Shown: piece after piece, positions 1-9,658 of the stretch | Layout: the number at the start of each line of letters is the position of its first letter | Position numbering within the stretch: the stretch's first letter is position 1 | From: Streptomyces sp. SAI-135 | GTDB lineage: Bacteria; Actinomycetota; Actinomycetes; Streptomycetales; Streptomycetaceae | Assembly: GCF_029893805.1 (NCBI RefSeq) | Contig: NZ_JARXYP010000002.1 | Span: forward strand, 4,712,001 to 4,776,000 | Reading direction: 5' to 3' | DNA length: 64,000 nt | The notes under the pieces: model-generated | The model's database searches: none | Told to the model about the DNA's origin: nothing | The model's input: the letters and a program-made list of their open reading frames with translations, nothing else | Position numbers and translations under genes: made by a program

Positions 1-399
1 GGAGGCGGGCTGCGCTCCGGCGCGCGCGCCGACGGACGTGACCCCATGGCGTTCGGCGCCGCCATCAACCGCCTGATCACCGAGCGCGGCTGGGAGACGC
101 CGGCCGCGGTGGGCGGGGTCATGGGGCGCTGGCCGCAGATCGTGGGCGAGGACGTGGCCAAGCACTGTGTGCCGGAGCGGTACGACGAGGACGAGCGGGT
201 CCTGGTGGTGCGCTGCGACTCGACGGCCTGGGCGACCAACCTGCGGCTGCTCGCCCCGCAGCTGGTGGCCCGTCTCAACGAGGACCTCGGGCACGGCGCG
301 GTGAACCTGATCAAGGTGAACGGCCCTGGCGGACCCGCGCGTCGCTACGGTCCGCTGCGTGCTCCCGGCAGCACGGGACCCGGGGACACCTACGGGTGA
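1..399 (+). CDS. DUF721 (DciA-like) protein, 5' end missing
   Basis: The frame is open from base 1, so the N-terminus lies outside the window; the ATG at 46 is probably internal. The visible part has the DUF721 core (about WPQIVGEDVAKHC, then a strand ending VVRCDSTAWATNLRLL) and a Gly/Pro-rich tail. DUF721 proteins include DciA, the bacterial loader or operator of the replicative helicase, and in actinobacteria the gene sits between recF and gyrB. The position just before gyrB fits this. A hairpin terminator follows 17 bp after the stop. Family assignment is strong; a helicase-loading role is inferred from DciA. Confidence 0.85.
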   Translation, partial: GGGLRSGARADGRDPMAFGAAINRLITERGWETPAAVGGVMGRWPQIVGEDVAKHCVPERYDEDERVLVVRCDSTAWATNLRLLAPQLVARLNEDLGHGAVNLIKVNGPGGPARRYGPLRAPGSTGPGDTYG

Positions 400-795
400 C
401 AGACATCACATCAGGGGCGTCGGCGGTGCCTTCGGGGCGCCGCCGACGCCTTTGTCGTAGCACTGCACGCGGTTGCGAATTCCGACCTGACTCCCAAGTA
501 GCCAAGGGTTGACAGCTCGAAGCGCTGAGTGCCTCCGTGAGCCTCTTGGAGCCCCGCTCCGTATATGGGGACCCGGAAGACGCCGGTTCAGGGCGGCACA
601 TGCGGACTCAGGTACCGGCAAACCCCCATCACTGTCGGCGCTACCGGTAGACTGGAAGCAGATCCCGCCCCGAACGTGGGGACCGCCCGGGAGAAGCTGA
701 GCAACGCTGATCAAGGCTTACCAACGCAACATGCCGCAGCCGCTCCGGCAACCCGCCGACGAGCCCGGCTCGTGCTGTGCCAGAAAGGGCGCTTC
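400..795 (+). other. gyrB upstream region
   Basis: This 396-bp gap holds the DUF721 terminator and then the gyrB leader. A TTGACA hexamer lies at 509-514 without a clear -10 partner, and a TAGACT hexamer at 648-653 resembles a -10 without a clear -35. An open frame continues upstream of gyrB to 565, but it lacks GyrB homology and is treated as leader. The long leader may carry supercoiling control, which cannot be shown by eye. Confidence 0.4.
416..453 (+). terminator. Hairpin terminator after the DUF721 gene
   Basis: Arms GGCGTCGGCGG (416-426) and CCGCCGACGCC (440-450) are perfect complements around a 13-nt loop, followed by TTTGT. It separates the DUF721 gene from gyrB. Confidence 0.7.
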
Positions 796-2844
796 GTGGC
801 CGATTCCGGCAACCCCAACGAGAACATTCCGTCCACCGACGCCGAGGCGACCTCGTCGAACGGCGAGGTAACCGCCTCGTACGACGCCAGCGCCATCACC
901 GTCCTCGAGGGTCTGGACGCGGTCCGCAAGCGACCCGGTATGTACATCGGCTCGACCGGTGAGCGCGGTCTGCACCACCTGGTGCAGGAGGTCGTCGACA
1001 ACTCCGTCGACGAGGCGCTGGCGGGTTATGCGGACACCATCGACGTGACGATCCTGGCCGACGGCGGCGTGCGCGTCGTCGACAACGGCCGTGGCATCCC
1101 GGTGGGCATCGTCGCCTCCGAGGGCAAGCCGGCCGTCGAGGTCGTGCTGACCGTGCTGCACGCGGGCGGCAAGTTCGGTGGCGGCGGCTACGCGGTCTCC
1201 GGCGGTCTGCACGGCGTGGGCGTCTCCGTCGTGAACGCCCTGTCGACCAAGGTCGCCGTCGAGATCAAGACGGACGGTTACCGCTGGACGCAGGACTACA
1301 AGCTGGGTGTGCCGACGGCCCCGCTGGCCCAGCACGAGGCCACGGACGAGCACGGCACCACGGTCACCTTCTGGGCCGACCCCGACATCTTCGAGACCAC
1401 CGAGTACTCCTTCGAGACGCTTTCGCGGCGCTTCCAGGAGATGGCGTTCCTCAACAAGGGCCTGCGGATCAACCTCACCGACGAGCGCGAGTCGGCGAAG
1501 GCCACCGCCGGCGCGGACGAGGCGGGCGAGGACGAGAAGCACGAGGTGAAGACCGTCTCGTACCACTACGAGGGCGGCATCGTCGACTTCGTGAAGTACC
1601 TCAACTCCCGCAAGGGAGAGGTCGTCCACCCCACCGTGATCGACCTCGAGGCCGAGGACAAGGACAAGAACCTCTCCCTCGAACTCGCGATGCAGTGGAA
1701 CGGCGGTTACAGCGAGGGCGTGTACTCCTTCGCCAACATCATCCACACGCACGAGGGCGGCACGCACGAGGAGGGCTTCCGCGCGGCGCTGACCTCGCTG
1801 ATCAACAAGTACGCGCGCGACAAGAAGCTGCTGCGCGAGAAGGACGACAACCTCACGGGTGACGACATCCGCGAGGGTCTGACCGCGATCATCTCGGTGA
1901 AGCTGAGCGAGCCGCAGTTCGAGGGCCAGACCAAGACCAAGCTGGGCAACACCGAGGTGAAGACCTTCGTCCAGAAGGTGGTCTACGAGCACCTGACCGA
2001 CTGGCTGGACCGCAACCCCGTCGAGGCCGCGGACATCATCCGCAAGTCCATCCAGGCGGCCACCGCGCGCGTGGCGGCCCGCAAGGCCCGCGACCTGACC
2101 CGCCGCAAGGGTCTGCTGGAGACGGCGTCCCTCCCGGGCAAGCTCTCCGACTGCCAGTCGAACGACCCCACCAAGTGCGAGATCTTCATCGTCGAGGGTG
2201 ACTCCGCCGGCGGCTCGGCCAAGTCCGGCCGCAACCCCGAGTACCAGGCGATCCTCCCGATCCGCGGCAAGATCCTGAACGTCGAGAAGGCGCGGATCGA
2301 CAAGATCCTGCAGAACCAGGAGATCCAGGCGCTGATCTCGGCCTTCGGCACCGGGGTCCACGAGGACTTCGACATCGAGAAGCTGCGCTATCACAAGATC
2401 ATCCTGATGGCGGACGCCGACGTCGACGGCCAGCACATCTCCACCCTGCTGCTGACCTTCCTGTTCCGCTTCATGCGGCCGCTGGTCGAGGCCGGGCACG
2501 TGTATCTCTCCCGTCCCCCGCTGTACAAGATCAAGTGGGGCCGGGACGACGTCGAGTACGCCTACTCGGACCGCGAGCGCGACGCGCTGATCGAAATGGG
2601 CCGCCAGCGCGGCAAGCGCGTCCGCGAGGACTCCATCCAGCGCTTCAAGGGTCTCGGCGAGATGAACGCCGAGGAACTGCGCGTGACCACCATGGACCAG
2701 GAGCACCGCGTCCTCGGCCAGGTCACCCTCGACGACGCCGCCCAGGCCGACGACCTGTTCTCCGTCCTGATGGGCGAGGACGTCGAGGCCCGCCGCCAGT
2801 TCATCCAGCGCAACGCCAAGGACGTCCGCTTCCTCGACATCTGA
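796..2844 (+). CDS. gyrB: DNA gyrase subunit B
   Basis: ATPase subunit of type II topoisomerase, which with GyrA introduces negative supercoils. The 682-aa length suits an actinobacterial GyrB. Visible in order: GHKL ATPase domain (VLEGLDAVRKRPGMYIGST near residue 37, VDNGRGIPVG, GGLHGVGVSVVNAL), transducer domain, and TOPRIM with EGDSAGGSAKSGR near residue 467 and the PIRGKILNVEKAR segment, then the GyrB C-terminal domain. The GTG at 796 is chosen because AGAAAGGG precedes it and the protein then begins MADSGNPNEN. The upstream in-frame extension to 565 has no family support. gyrA follows after 42 bp, as an operon. Confidence 0.97.
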   Translation: MADSGNPNENIPSTDAEATSSNGEVTASYDASAITVLEGLDAVRKRPGMYIGSTGERGLHHLVQEVVDNSVDEALAGYADTIDVTILADGGVRVVDNGRGIPVGIVASEGKPAVEVVLTVLHAGGKFGGGGYAVSGGLHGVGVSVVNALSTKVAVEIKTDGYRWTQDYKLGVPTAPLAQHEATDEHGTTVTFWADPDIFETTEYSFETLSRRFQEMAFLNKGLRINLTDERESAKATAGADEAGEDEKHEVKTVSYHYEGGIVDFVKYLNSRKGEVVHPTVIDLEAEDKDKNLSLELAMQWNGGYSEGVYSFANIIHTHEGGTHEEGFRAALTSLINKYARDKKLLREKDDNLTGDDIREGLTAIISVKLSEPQFEGQTKTKLGNTEVKTFVQKVVYEHLTDWLDRNPVEAADIIRKSIQAATARVAARKARDLTRRKGLLETASLPGKLSDCQSNDPTKCEIFIVEGDSAGGSAKSGRNPEYQAILPIRGKILNVEKARIDKILQNQEIQALISAFGTGVHEDFDIEKLRYHKIILMADADVDGQHISTLLLTFLFRFMRPLVEAGHVYLSRPPLYKIKWGRDDVEYAYSDRERDALIEMGRQRGKRVREDSIQRFKGLGEMNAEELRVTTMDQEHRVLGQVTLDDAAQADDLFSVLMGEDVEARRQFIQRNAKDVRFLDI

Positions 2845-2886
2845 GTCGGTCTCAGCTGACCGCACCAGGAAGGACCTTCACCAGCA

Positions 2887-5484
<2,598 letters not shown>

Positions 5485-5502
5485 CACGAGGAGTGAGTCA
5501 TC

Positions 5503-6303
5503 GTGAGCGGAGCCACGGGCGCCGGATCGACCGGAACCTCTAGGGGGTCCTCCCCCGGCACGGAGGCGGACGGCGGCGGCCGTGGCTCTGCCGCGCGTGC
5601 GACGGACGCGCGGGCGGCGGAAGCCCACCCGACAGATACGCACACGACTCAACTCAAGGCGATCAAGCCGTCGGCGACCGAGTCGCGCTCGCCCGAGACT
5701 CATGCATCCCAGGGGGGACCTGTGACGGACACCCAGCCGCCGGCCCAGCCGACGGCGCCCGCCGCACCGCCGCGGGCGGCGGCCCAGCCGCAGCCCTCGC
5801 CCTCTCCGCTGCCGGGGGAACGGCAGCCGCAGCAGCCGGCCGGTCCCTACCACCCGCCGCAGGCCTACCCGACCCAGGCCGCCCCGGCCGGTGCCGTACG
5901 CCGACCGCGCACCGGCGCGCGCACGGTGCCCCGGACCCGCAAGGCACGTCTGCGGGTGGCCAAGGCCGACCCGTGGTCGGTCATGAAGGTCAGCTTCCTG
6001 CTCTCCATCGCGCTCGGCATCTGCACGATCGTGGCGGCCGCCGTGCTGTGGATGGTCATGGACGCGATGGGCGTCTTCTCGACGGTCGGCGGGACGATCT
6101 CCGAGGCGACCGGCTCGAACGAGTCGAACGGCTTCGACCTCCAGGCGTTCCTCTCCCTGCCGAACGTCCTGATGTTCACGACGATCATCGCGGTCATCGA
6201 CGTCGTCCTCGCGACGGCTCTCGCGACCCTCGGCGCGTTCATCTACAACCTCTCGGCGGGCTTCGTCGGCGGCGTCGAGCTGACGCTGGCCGAGGACGAG
6301 TAA
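5503..6303 (+). CDS. DUF3566 membrane protein
   Basis: A 266-aa protein with a long Pro/Ala/Gln-rich cytoplasmic N-terminus (about residues 1-155) followed by the DUF3566 core. That core is a basic patch (RKARLRVAKADPWSVMKVSF) and two hydrophobic segments near residues 163-185 and 224-248. It starts at GTG 5503 with GAGGAG upstream, 18 bp after gyrA, so it is probably in the gyr operon. DUF3566 genes directly follow gyrA throughout Actinobacteria. A mycobacterial homologue has been linked to cell-wall or division functions, but the biochemical role is not established. Confidence 0.88.
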   Translation: MSGATGAGSTGTSRGSSPGTEADGGGRGSAARATDARAAEAHPTDTHTTQLKAIKPSATESRSPETHASQGGPVTDTQPPAQPTAPAAPPRAAAQPQPSPSPLPGERQPQQPAGPYHPPQAYPTQAAPAGAVRRPRTGARTVPRTRKARLRVAKADPWSVMKVSFLLSIALGICTIVAAAVLWMVMDAMGVFSTVGGTISEATGSNESNGFDLQAFLSLPNVLMFTTIIAVIDVVLATALATLGAFIYNLSAGFVGGVELTLAEDE

Positions 6304-6345
6304 CGCCCGCTCAAACCCGCGGGGGCGGTCCCGGGAGAACCGATT

Positions 6346-6374
6346 TTGGGACTGCCCACGTCGTGCGCTAATCT
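6346..6374 (+). promoter_or_regulatory. Promoter of tRNA-Ile
   Basis: TTGGGA (6346-6351), 17-bp spacer, TAATCT (6369-6374). The predicted start near 6381 is about 35 nt before the mature tRNA. Spacing and hexamers fit a housekeeping sigma promoter. Confidence 0.6.
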
Positions 6375-6414
6375 TCAGGAGTCAGCGCGCGGGACACACC
6401 CCGCAGAGCGCGGC

Positions 6415-6491
6415 GGGGCTATAGCTCAGTTGGTTAGAGCGCATCCCTGATAAGGATGAGGCCACAGGTTCAAATCCTGTTAGCCCCACCA
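6415..6491 (+). tRNA. tRNA-Ile (GAT)
   Basis: Full cloverleaf: acceptor GGGGCTA pairs with TAGCCCC, the D-loop contains AGCTCAGTTGGTTAGAGC, anticodon GAT is at 6449-6451, and the T-arm is CAGGTTCAAATCCTG. The discriminator A is at 6488 and the CCA end (6489-6491) is encoded. A terminator follows after 9 nt. Confidence 0.97.
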
Positions 6492-6500
6492 GCACGAAGA

Positions 6501-6529
6501 CCCTCAACCGATCACGGTTGGGGGTTTTT
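6501..6529 (+). terminator. Terminator of tRNA-Ile
   Basis: CCCTCAACCG, loop ATCA, CGGTTGGGGG, then TTTTT: a strong intrinsic terminator directly after the tRNA. Confidence 0.9.
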
Positions 6530-6799
6530 GTCGTCCAGGGTCGACATCAGCCGTCGGGTGCCCAGGCTTTCGGCTGGGTGGTGGTCCACTTCTCCGGCGA
6601 CGAGGGGATCGACGAGATCAAGAAGGCCAGGAGTCGGCTGCATCTCGGCTTCAGGCCCGGGGGCCGGGCCACCGAGGTGGCTCGCCTCGAGGTACATGGT
6701 GCCCAGCGCGTCGACATCGGCCAGGGTGACCAGCCGTGGGTGGTCATGGCCGACCCGGAGGGCAACGAGTTCTGTGTCCTGGGCCAACTGCGTCAGTGA
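6518..6799 (+). pseudogene. Truncated VOC (glyoxalase-like) domain remnant
   Basis: The frame encodes only the C-terminal half of a vicinal oxygen chelate domain: RSRLHLGFRPGG, then an EVARLE helix, then GDQPWVVMADPEGNEFCVL, which is the usual last strand and contains the conserved glutamate. The N-terminal half is missing: residues 1-30 read through terminator sequence and unrelated DNA. An intact actinobacterial VOC protein is about 115-140 aa. No convincing ribosome binding site exists. It is best seen as a decayed gene beside tRNA-Ile. Confidence 0.65.
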
Positions 6800-6994
6800 G
6801 GGATCCTGAGGGGGTGCGAGGGCCGGCGTACACGGATGGCGTGTCCATCGTGTGCGGGGTCCTCCGGAGCACATCCTCTTGGTGTCGGTGGGGACGCGGA
6901 CCTTCAGCCGGTTGCGGTTGCGGGTCCTGGGCGCTTCTTCGGTGGGGCTCTGCTGCGTCACTGCTGCGTCTTCGTCTTCTGTGCTTCTGCGCTG

Positions 6995-7027
6995 CGTCTT
7001 CGGTACGTCTTCGATACGTCTTCGGTG
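6995..7027. repeat. 11-bp triplicate CGTCTTCGGTA
   Basis: Three adjacent 11-bp units at 6995, 7006 and 7017 (CGTCTTCGGTA, CGTCTTCGATA, CGTCTTCGGTG) within a CT-rich stretch from about 6955. They lie downstream of the DUF6344 gene in non-coding sequence. Confidence 0.6.
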
Positions 7028-7050
7028 TTTCTCGGGCGGGGGCGGCGGCG

Positions 7051-7398
7051 TCAGGCGCAGCCCGCTCCGGCCGGTTCGGCCACGTCCGCCTCCGTGCCCG
7101 GGGCCGCGGCCGTGTCCGTGTCCGTGTCGGCGAGGGAGCGGGGGCGGCAGCTGGGAGTCTTGCCGTGGGCCTCCGCCCGGATGCGCTGCTTCATCGTGGG
7201 GGGCAGCGACCTGACGTAGGACCAGAGGCCGTGGGACGGCGCCGGGAGTTCCGGGTGGGCCGTGGCGCTGTTGCGGGCCGGCTGGGTCTGCGGTACTGCG
7301 GCGGCTGCGGTCGTCGTGATCAGTCCGAGCGCCGTGAACAGCGCGATGAAGGCGGTGATGACGACGGTCCAGAGCTTCATGACCTTGTTCTTGGCCAC
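7051..7398 (-). CDS. DUF6344-type small exported or membrane protein
   Basis: 115 aa starting MAKNKVMKLWTVVITAFIAL, then ALGLITTTAAAAVPQTQ. This is a single hydrophobic segment at residues 8-32 followed by an Ala-rich stretch that could be a signal peptidase site. The middle contains GLWSYVRSLPPTMKQRIRAEAHGK, the recognisable conserved block of this Streptomyces family (DUF6344, by recollection). The GTG start at 7398 has GAGG five bases upstream. Function is unknown. It stands alone and is divergent from the DLW-39 gene. Confidence 0.7.
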   Translation of the reverse strand: MAKNKVMKLWTVVITAFIALFTALGLITTTAAAAVPQTQPARNSATAHPELPAPSHGLWSYVRSLPPTMKQRIRAEAHGKTPSCRPRSLADTDTDTAAAPGTEADVAEPAGAGCA

Positions 7399-7748
7399 GG
7401 TTCCTCACTTTCGGGTTGGGCGATTTGCGTACTTTCCTCATGATGTGTATGGGCGTCGCGAAATCACGTACCCGAGCCTGTGGCGCGTCGATCTTCAGAT
7501 GAACACCACACGGATGGGTGCATGAAGGGCGAAGAACTGGAGAATCGGGGCGACAGAGGCTGAAGCGGCCGGCCGTGAGGGCGTGATCACCATGTGATCA
7601 CCTTCTGATCGGAGGTCGTCGTTCCGCTTCTACTGGGCCGCTCCCGACGGGAGTTGAGGGCCCGGACGCAGGTCACCGATCGGTATCGGTCGGTGTGTAT
7701 AGTCGGGCGCCAGAGGTCCCCTACGTCAAGGAAAGACGAGGTCGCGCG
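7399..7748. other. Divergent intergenic region, DUF6344 / DLW-39
   Basis: This 350-bp region lies between divergent small genes. It holds a double palindrome at 7583-7601 (see that entry). A TATAGT -10 hexamer at 7698-7703 reads toward DLW-39. Inverted ACCGAT/ATCGGT elements at about 7676-7692 sit immediately upstream of that -10. No open frame in it looks coding. Confidence 0.45.
7583..7601. promoter_or_regulatory. Double palindrome, possible operator
   Basis: GTGATCAC occurs twice, at 7583-7590 and 7594-7601, separated by CAT. Each half is itself a perfect palindrome. Its position between divergent promoters suggests a transcription factor site; no matching regulator is identified. Confidence 0.35.
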
Positions 7749-7877
7749 GTGAAGAAGCTTCTCCTGGTCGCACTGGCCGCCATCGGCGGGCTCCTCGTGT
7801 ACCGCCAGATCCAGGCGGATCGCGCCGAGCAGGATCTGTGGACGGAGGCGACTGACTCCGTGCCCACGGGTTCGTGA
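7749..7877 (+). CDS. DLW-39 family small membrane protein
   Basis: A 42-aa protein: VKKLLLVALAAIGGLLVYRQ, then a charged tail with AEQDLWTEATDSV. It has one N-terminal membrane helix (residues 3-18) and the DLW motif that names this actinobacterial small-protein family, usually encoded downstream of gyrA. The GTG at 7749 is preferred over the in-frame GTG at 7695, because 7695 lies upstream of the -10 TATAGT (7698-7703) and so would not be transcribed. GAGG precedes the chosen start. Function is unknown. A terminator follows 24 bp downstream. Confidence 0.85.
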   Translation: MKKLLLVALAAIGGLLVYRQIQADRAEQDLWTEATDSVPTGS

Positions 7878-7901
7878 GTACCGAGATCCGATTCTGAACA
7901 G

Positions 7902-7930
7902 ACCCCGGCCGTTGTTGCGGTCGGGGTTTT
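7902..7930 (+). terminator. Terminator after DLW-39
   Basis: ACCCCGGCCG, loop TTGTTG, CGGTCGGGGT (one G-T pair), then TTT: an intrinsic terminator 24 bp after the stop. Confidence 0.85.
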
Positions 7931-8124
7931 GTGTTGCCCGAGGCGGTTCCGGTCGCCGTGGCCGACCGGTGGTGGCCGGGGTTTCGGACGGTCGTGCGGA
8001 TTGCGAGGGCGGGCGGCGGCCCGGCGGGGCAGGATGGGCCACGGCCGCCCGGCCGCACGGGCGGTCATGTCGTGTCGACGACGGTCACGGGAGCTCGGGC
8101 GCGGGCACGGAGGGGTGGCGCGGG

Positions 8125-9546
8125 ATGGGGCGGCGTACGGCGTGGTGGCGGGTGGCCGTCGTGGGGGGCGTGCTGGGCGCGGTGATCGGTGCGCCGGGAG
8201 GGACCGGCTTCGCGGCCTCCCCTTCCCCCTCTCCCTCACTTGCCATTTCTCCTTCCGCCTCTTTTCCTTCCGCCTCGCGTTCCGGCTCCGCTTCCCCCTC
8301 GGCCTCCTCTTCTACGACCTCTTCGTACGCCTTCGCCGAAGGCGCCCCGTCGGTCACCGGAGCCACGGGCACCGCGGACGCCGAGCGCCTTGAACCCGGT
8401 ACCACCTACAGGAGTTCGCTGCCGAGCGACGGGAAGGTCTACTACCGCCTCGTGCTCGACGGCACGTCGACCGTGTACGTCGCCGCGACGGCCGTACCCC
8501 CGGCCGACGCGGCGGTCAGCCCGACGGAGGGGGTCAGGGTGTCCTTGCAGGACGCCGACGGCCGCCCCTGCTCCGCTGCCGATACCGCCAGCATCGGAGC
8601 CGGCCGCAGTCCGCGTCCCCTCACCGTGTGGGGCGCGCGGCAGCTTCCGTCGGGCCGGTCGCTGTGCCGGAGCGCCGGTACGTACTACGTCGTCGTCGAA
8701 CGAGTCCTGCGCACCGAGTCCCAACCGGGCGCCTGGGACCTGGAGCTCGCGCCGGTGCTGGAGCCGAGGCTGCGGAAGGCGGGCCCGACCAGTGCGCCCG
8801 AGTCCTGGGACTCGGCCACGCCGTCGCCTCCCGCTGGTGAGGCCGTGCGCCTGCGGGGTGGCGGGGGCGGGGGCTTCGACTCGGCGGCCGCGTTGGAGCA
8901 GGGCGTCTGGCGCGATGACATACGGCCGGGGCAGACGCTGTTCTATGAGGTGCCGGTCGACTGGGGACAGCAGGTGTACGCTGCGGCCGGCCTGAGCAGT
9001 GCGAGCGGTGGCGGGGCGGGTGGGGGATTCGTGCCGGGGGGCGTGAATCTGGCGCTGTACAACCCCGTGCGCGGCCTCGTCGACGACACGAGCATCAGTT
9101 ACAACGGCAGCCAGAAGTCGGGGGCGCTCGCTGCCTTGCCGCCGGTCGGCTACGACAACCGGTACGCCGTCTCCGACCGGGTGGGCGGGATGCGGTTCGC
9201 CGGGTCCTACTACCTCGTCGTGCATCTCGCCGCGCGGGTGGGCGAGGAGTTCGGGGACGGGCCGTTCGGGCTGACGCTGCGTGTGCGGGTGAAGGGGGAG
9301 GCGACGGCCGGGCCCGGTTACGCGGGACAGTCCGAGCCGTCGGGGATCTTCCAGGTGGGGCTGCTCGGGCGGGGTTCGGGTGCGGTGGCGGGCACGGGGG
9401 CGAACGGCGGCTCCGGGGGCGGGGACGGCGGTGGAGGGGCCGGGATGAAGCTGGTGGCCTTCGGGGGGGTCGGGGTGGGGACCCTGGTTCTGGTGGTTCT
9501 CGGGGTGTGGGTGCTGGTGGGGCGGCGGGGGGCTGCGGGGGTGTAG
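8125..9546 (+). CDS. Secreted, C-terminally membrane-anchored protein of unknown function
   Basis: A 473-aa protein. Residues 1-32 form a signal peptide (RRTAW, hydrophobic VAVVGGVLGAVIG, then GFAASPS). A Ser/Pro-rich linker follows to about residue 70. Two beta-rich segments then each contain a Y(Y/F)xVxLD-like pattern and a YYVVVERV or YYLVVHLA strand, suggesting duplicated extracellular domains. A Gly-rich spacer leads to one membrane helix (about residues 445-465) and a short basic tail. The ATG at 8125 is chosen for GGAGGGG at 8110-8116 and for the signal peptide that follows; the frame is open upstream to 7912 without support. I do not recognise the family. Confidence 0.75.
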   Translation: MGRRTAWWRVAVVGGVLGAVIGAPGGTGFAASPSPSPSLAISPSASFPSASRSGSASPSASSSTTSSYAFAEGAPSVTGATGTADAERLEPGTTYRSSLPSDGKVYYRLVLDGTSTVYVAATAVPPADAAVSPTEGVRVSLQDADGRPCSAADTASIGAGRSPRPLTVWGARQLPSGRSLCRSAGTYYVVVERVLRTESQPGAWDLELAPVLEPRLRKAGPTSAPESWDSATPSPPAGEAVRLRGGGGGGFDSAAALEQGVWRDDIRPGQTLFYEVPVDWGQQVYAAAGLSSASGGGAGGGFVPGGVNLALYNPVRGLVDDTSISYNGSQKSGALAALPPVGYDNRYAVSDRVGGMRFAGSYYLVVHLAARVGEEFGDGPFGLTLRVRVKGEATAGPGYAGQSEPSGIFQVGLLGRGSGAVAGTGANGGSGGGDGGGGAGMKLVAFGGVGVGTLVLVVLGVWVLVGRRGAAGV

Positions 9547-9658
9547 GGGGCGGGGGCTGCGGGACTGCGGGACTGCCGAGGATGCCGGTCCGGCTGGACG
9601 ACGCTCTGTCCCGGGCGCTCTGTCCGGGCGGGTGGCGGGGGCGGAGCACCGCTTGTTC

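Noticed and set aside
565..795. N-terminal extension of gyrB
   Set aside because: The in-frame codons upstream of GTG 796 have no GyrB similarity and the ribosome site is at 783-790.
6736..7443. Overlapping plus-strand frames (6736-7443, 6836-7219, 6852-7214)
   Set aside because: Cys/Arg-rich, overlapping one another in three frames, crossing the DUF6344 gene on the other strand; no homology.
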